Assembly: GCA_945898275.1 (NCBI GenBank)
Contig: CAMDHZ010000014.1
Coordinates: 1-64,000 of the forward strand
Source: Chitinophaga pinensis
Lineage (GTDB): Bacteria; Bacteroidota; Bacteroidia; UKL13-3
Direction of reading: 5' to 3'
DNA length: 64,000 bases
The notes under the pieces: model-generated
What the model was told of the DNA's origin: nothing
Seen by the model: the letters and a program-made list of their open reading frames with translations, nothing else
Databases searched by the model: none
Part shown: one piece after another, positions 62,445-64,000 of the stretch
How the letters are laid out: the number at the start of each line of letters is the position of its first letter
Position numbering within the stretch: the stretch's first letter is position 1
Position numbers and translations under genes: made by a program

Positions 62445-62792
62445 ATGATTTCTTGGTTCGAAATTCCAGTTAGCGACATGGCAAGAGCCATATTCTTTTA
62501 TGAAAACTTATTTGATACTAAAATTCATCTTCAAGATTTAGGCGATTTTAAACTTGCAATTATCAAAGGTCAAATGGGAAGTCTGGTGCAGCATGCTGCC
62601 TATGCGCCGTCTCATGCAGGTATGCTTGTTTATTTGAACGCTACCATCCCTATTGAAGACTTATTAGCAAAGGTTGAAAAGCTTGGCGGTCGCGTGCTTC
62701 GCCCATCTTCGCTCATAAGTGAAGAATTTGGTTATACGGGCATCTTTGAAGATTCTGAAGGAAATAGAATAGGCTTGCACGCACGTCAATAA
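62445..62792 (+). CDS. VOC-family (glyoxalase-like) protein
   Basis: A 115-residue protein with the vicinal oxygen chelate fold: ISWFEIPVSDMARAIFFYE at the start and GYTGIFEDSEGNRIGLHA at the end. The late Glu/His region is where metal-binding residues of the fold usually lie. It may bind or act on a small metabolite. The acyltransferase gene starts 2 bp after its stop, so the two are cotranscribed. Confidence 0.9.
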   Translation: MISWFEIPVSDMARAIFFYENLFDTKIHLQDLGDFKLAIIKGQMGSLVQHAAYAPSHAGMLVYLNATIPIEDLLAKVEKLGGRVLRPSSLISEEFGYTGIFEDSEGNRIGLHARQ

Positions 62793-62794
62793 CT

Positions 62795-63670
62795 ATGGCT
62801 CCAAAATTTAAGTGGTATTACCCTCTTTTTGCTTTTCCGCTTTATTGTATTGCGGTTTTGCCTGGTTTTTTGATTTATATACTTTCTGACCTACTCCGTT
62901 TTTTTGTTTACTCTGTTTTCAAATACCGAAAGGATGTAGTTTATAACAATCTTAAGAATTCGTTTCCAGATAAATCTGAAGATTGGATTGAAAAAACTGC
63001 CTTTGATTATTATCGTAATCTGATTGATGTTTCTTTAGAAACAATTCAAATGGCAGTGCTTCCTAAGCGTTTCTATAAGCGCCGTTTGGAATTAGTGAAT
63101 AGAGAAGTATTTGTTCCTTTTACCAATGTTGGAAAACCCTGTGTTTTAGTGTGTGGGCACCTTGCCAATTGGGAATGGGCCGGACAAGCACTTCATGCTT
63201 CCGATATTCAATTGGATGTATTGTACCATCCTTTGTCTAGCAAATGGTTCGATTGGTTTTTTTATCATATCAGAAGCAGACATGGCATTAAGCCCATTGC
63301 CATGCAAAGTGCCTTAAGAGACATGTTAGCTCGCAAGCATATCCCAACTGCTACCACTTTCATTGCCGACCAAAGTCCGAGCCCTGAAGGCTGCCATTGG
63401 CTTACCTTTCTTAATCAGGATACACCTGTGTTTTTAGGAACTGAAAAGCTTGCCAAGAAATTCGACTATCCTGTTATTTACGGCGATATTATGAGAACCA
63501 AAAGAGGATACTACACAGTAAGGTTTTACCTAATTACCGATACTCCTAGAGCTACTCCAGATTTTTGGATTACCGAGGAGCATTCTCGCCGACTTGAACA
63601 AAGCATTTTAGAACAACCAGAAAACTGGCTTTGGAGTCATAAACGATGGAAACATAAACGAACTTTATGA
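62795..63670 (+). CDS. LpxL/HtrB-like lauroyl acyltransferase
   Basis: A 291-residue protein with an N-terminal membrane segment (about residues 9-38) and the catalytic H-x4-E motif in CGHLANWEWAG, as in lipid A late acyltransferases. It likely adds a secondary acyl chain to lipid A or a related lipid at the inner membrane. Its stop overlaps the start of the next gene by 4 bp (ATGA). Confidence 0.9.
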   Translation: MAPKFKWYYPLFAFPLYCIAVLPGFLIYILSDLLRFFVYSVFKYRKDVVYNNLKNSFPDKSEDWIEKTAFDYYRNLIDVSLETIQMAVLPKRFYKRRLELVNREVFVPFTNVGKPCVLVCGHLANWEWAGQALHASDIQLDVLYHPLSSKWFDWFFYHIRSRHGIKPIAMQSALRDMLARKHIPTATTFIADQSPSPEGCHWLTFLNQDTPVFLGTEKLAKKFDYPVIYGDIMRTKRGYYTVRFYLITDTPRATPDFWITEEHSRRLEQSILEQPENWLWSHKRWKHKRTL

Positions 63671-64000
63671 AATTAAATTTTTTAACTATCCTATTTGCAT
63701 ACTTGCTTTTAGCAGCCTGTAATAATAAAGCTCCCGCAGATTTATTAGTAACTGGCGCCAATATTCAAACCATGGATTCTGCTTTAACCAACGCTGAAGC
63801 CATGGTTATTAAGGATGGTAATATTTTAGCCATTGGTTCAAAACAAGATTTATTAGCTCGGTTTGAACCAAAAGTCACTGAAAGTTATAATGACGGCTAT
63901 ATTTATCCTGGTATTCTTGATGCCCATTGCCATTTTTATGGTTTAGGTATGTTTATGCAAATGGTTGATCTTACTGGTTGCAAGAGCTTTGAAGAAGCAG
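63667..64000 (+). CDS. Lipoprotein amidohydrolase (YtcJ-like), cut by window end
   Basis: About 111 codons from an ATG at 63667. A lipoprotein signal (LLLAACNN, Cys18) is followed by the start of an amidohydrolase-3 domain with VIKDGNILAIGS and the metal-binding DAHCHFYG near residue 85-92. The rest of the family (about 540 residues) lies outside the window. It is likely periplasmic and hydrolyses an unknown amide. The palindrome at 63860 lies in this part. Confidence 0.85.
   Translation, partial: MKLNFLTILFAYLLLAACNNKAPADLLVTGANIQTMDSALTNAEAMVIKDGNILAIGSKQDLLARFEPKVTESYNDGYIYPGILDAHCHFYGLGMFMQMVDLTGCKSFEEA
63860..63869. repeat. Iterated palindrome GGTTYRAACC, copy 17
   Basis: GGTTTGAACC flanked by TC and AA, in the amidohydrolase gene, read in the third codon phase as Arg-Phe-Glu-Pro. 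Confidence 0.8.

Overview
The window looks like ordinary chromosomal DNA of a free-living Bacteroidota (Bacteroidetes) bacterium of fairly low G+C. Pointers to this phylum are a large subtilisin-like protease with a C-terminal type IX secretion sorting domain, a TonB-dependent receptor with an N-terminal carboxypeptidase-regulatory-like domain, a transketolase encoded as two subunits, a bacterial GGGP-synthase homologue, a BBP2-type outer-membrane barrel, and several promoters matching the Bacteroidetes TTG...TAnnTTTG consensus. I see no prophage, insertion sequence, CRISPR array, rRNA or origin. There is one tRNA (CAT anticodon).

Layout. 1-6.5 kb: FAD dehydrogenase, lipoprotein, two transketolase halves separated by a VWA-domain gene, haem-binding protein, Nudix hydrolase. 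6.6-11.9 kb: a putative acetate-sensing cassette (small membrane protein, symporter-histidine kinase, single-domain response regulator, acetyl-CoA synthetase). 11.9-15.8 kb: lipoprotein cyclophilin, TonB-dependent receptor, secreted nuclease. 15.8-20.8 kb: a tightly coupled run of glycosylasparaginase, CutC, beta-mannosidase, DinB-like and ABM-like proteins that could take apart N-glycan cores. 20.8-27 kb: mannose-1-phosphate guanylyltransferase, RecQ, Kup and a small TonB-like protein. 27-36.4 kb: a long leftward run (small CxxC protein, PssA, PurS, M28 peptidase, GH3, lytic transglycosylase, two methyltransferases, GuaB, porin). 36.4-45.3 kb: hairpin-bearing non-coding stretch, secreted protein, T9SS subtilase, polyprenyl synthetase, RadA, HAD phosphatase, GGGP synthase. 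45.3-53.5 kb: class II ribonucleotide reductase with a long structured leader, YfhO, a 48-residue Cys-rich membrane protein, Pgk, VanZ. 53.5-64 kb: hybrid kinase, menC-menA, ClC channel, response regulator with a sensor lacking the ATPase domain, tRNA, VOC protein, LpxL-like acyltransferase and a partial amidohydrolase.

The most unusual signal is not a gene. A 10-bp palindromic word, GGTTYRAACC (usually TTGGTTCAAACCAA or its complement), occurs exactly 17 times in 64 kb: in coding and non-coding DNA, on both strands and in all three codon phases. My rough base-composition estimate is about 0.1 copies expected. It behaves like a highly iterated palindrome (compare cyanobacterial HIP1 or DNA-uptake sequences). 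I know of no described system of this sequence in Bacteroidota.
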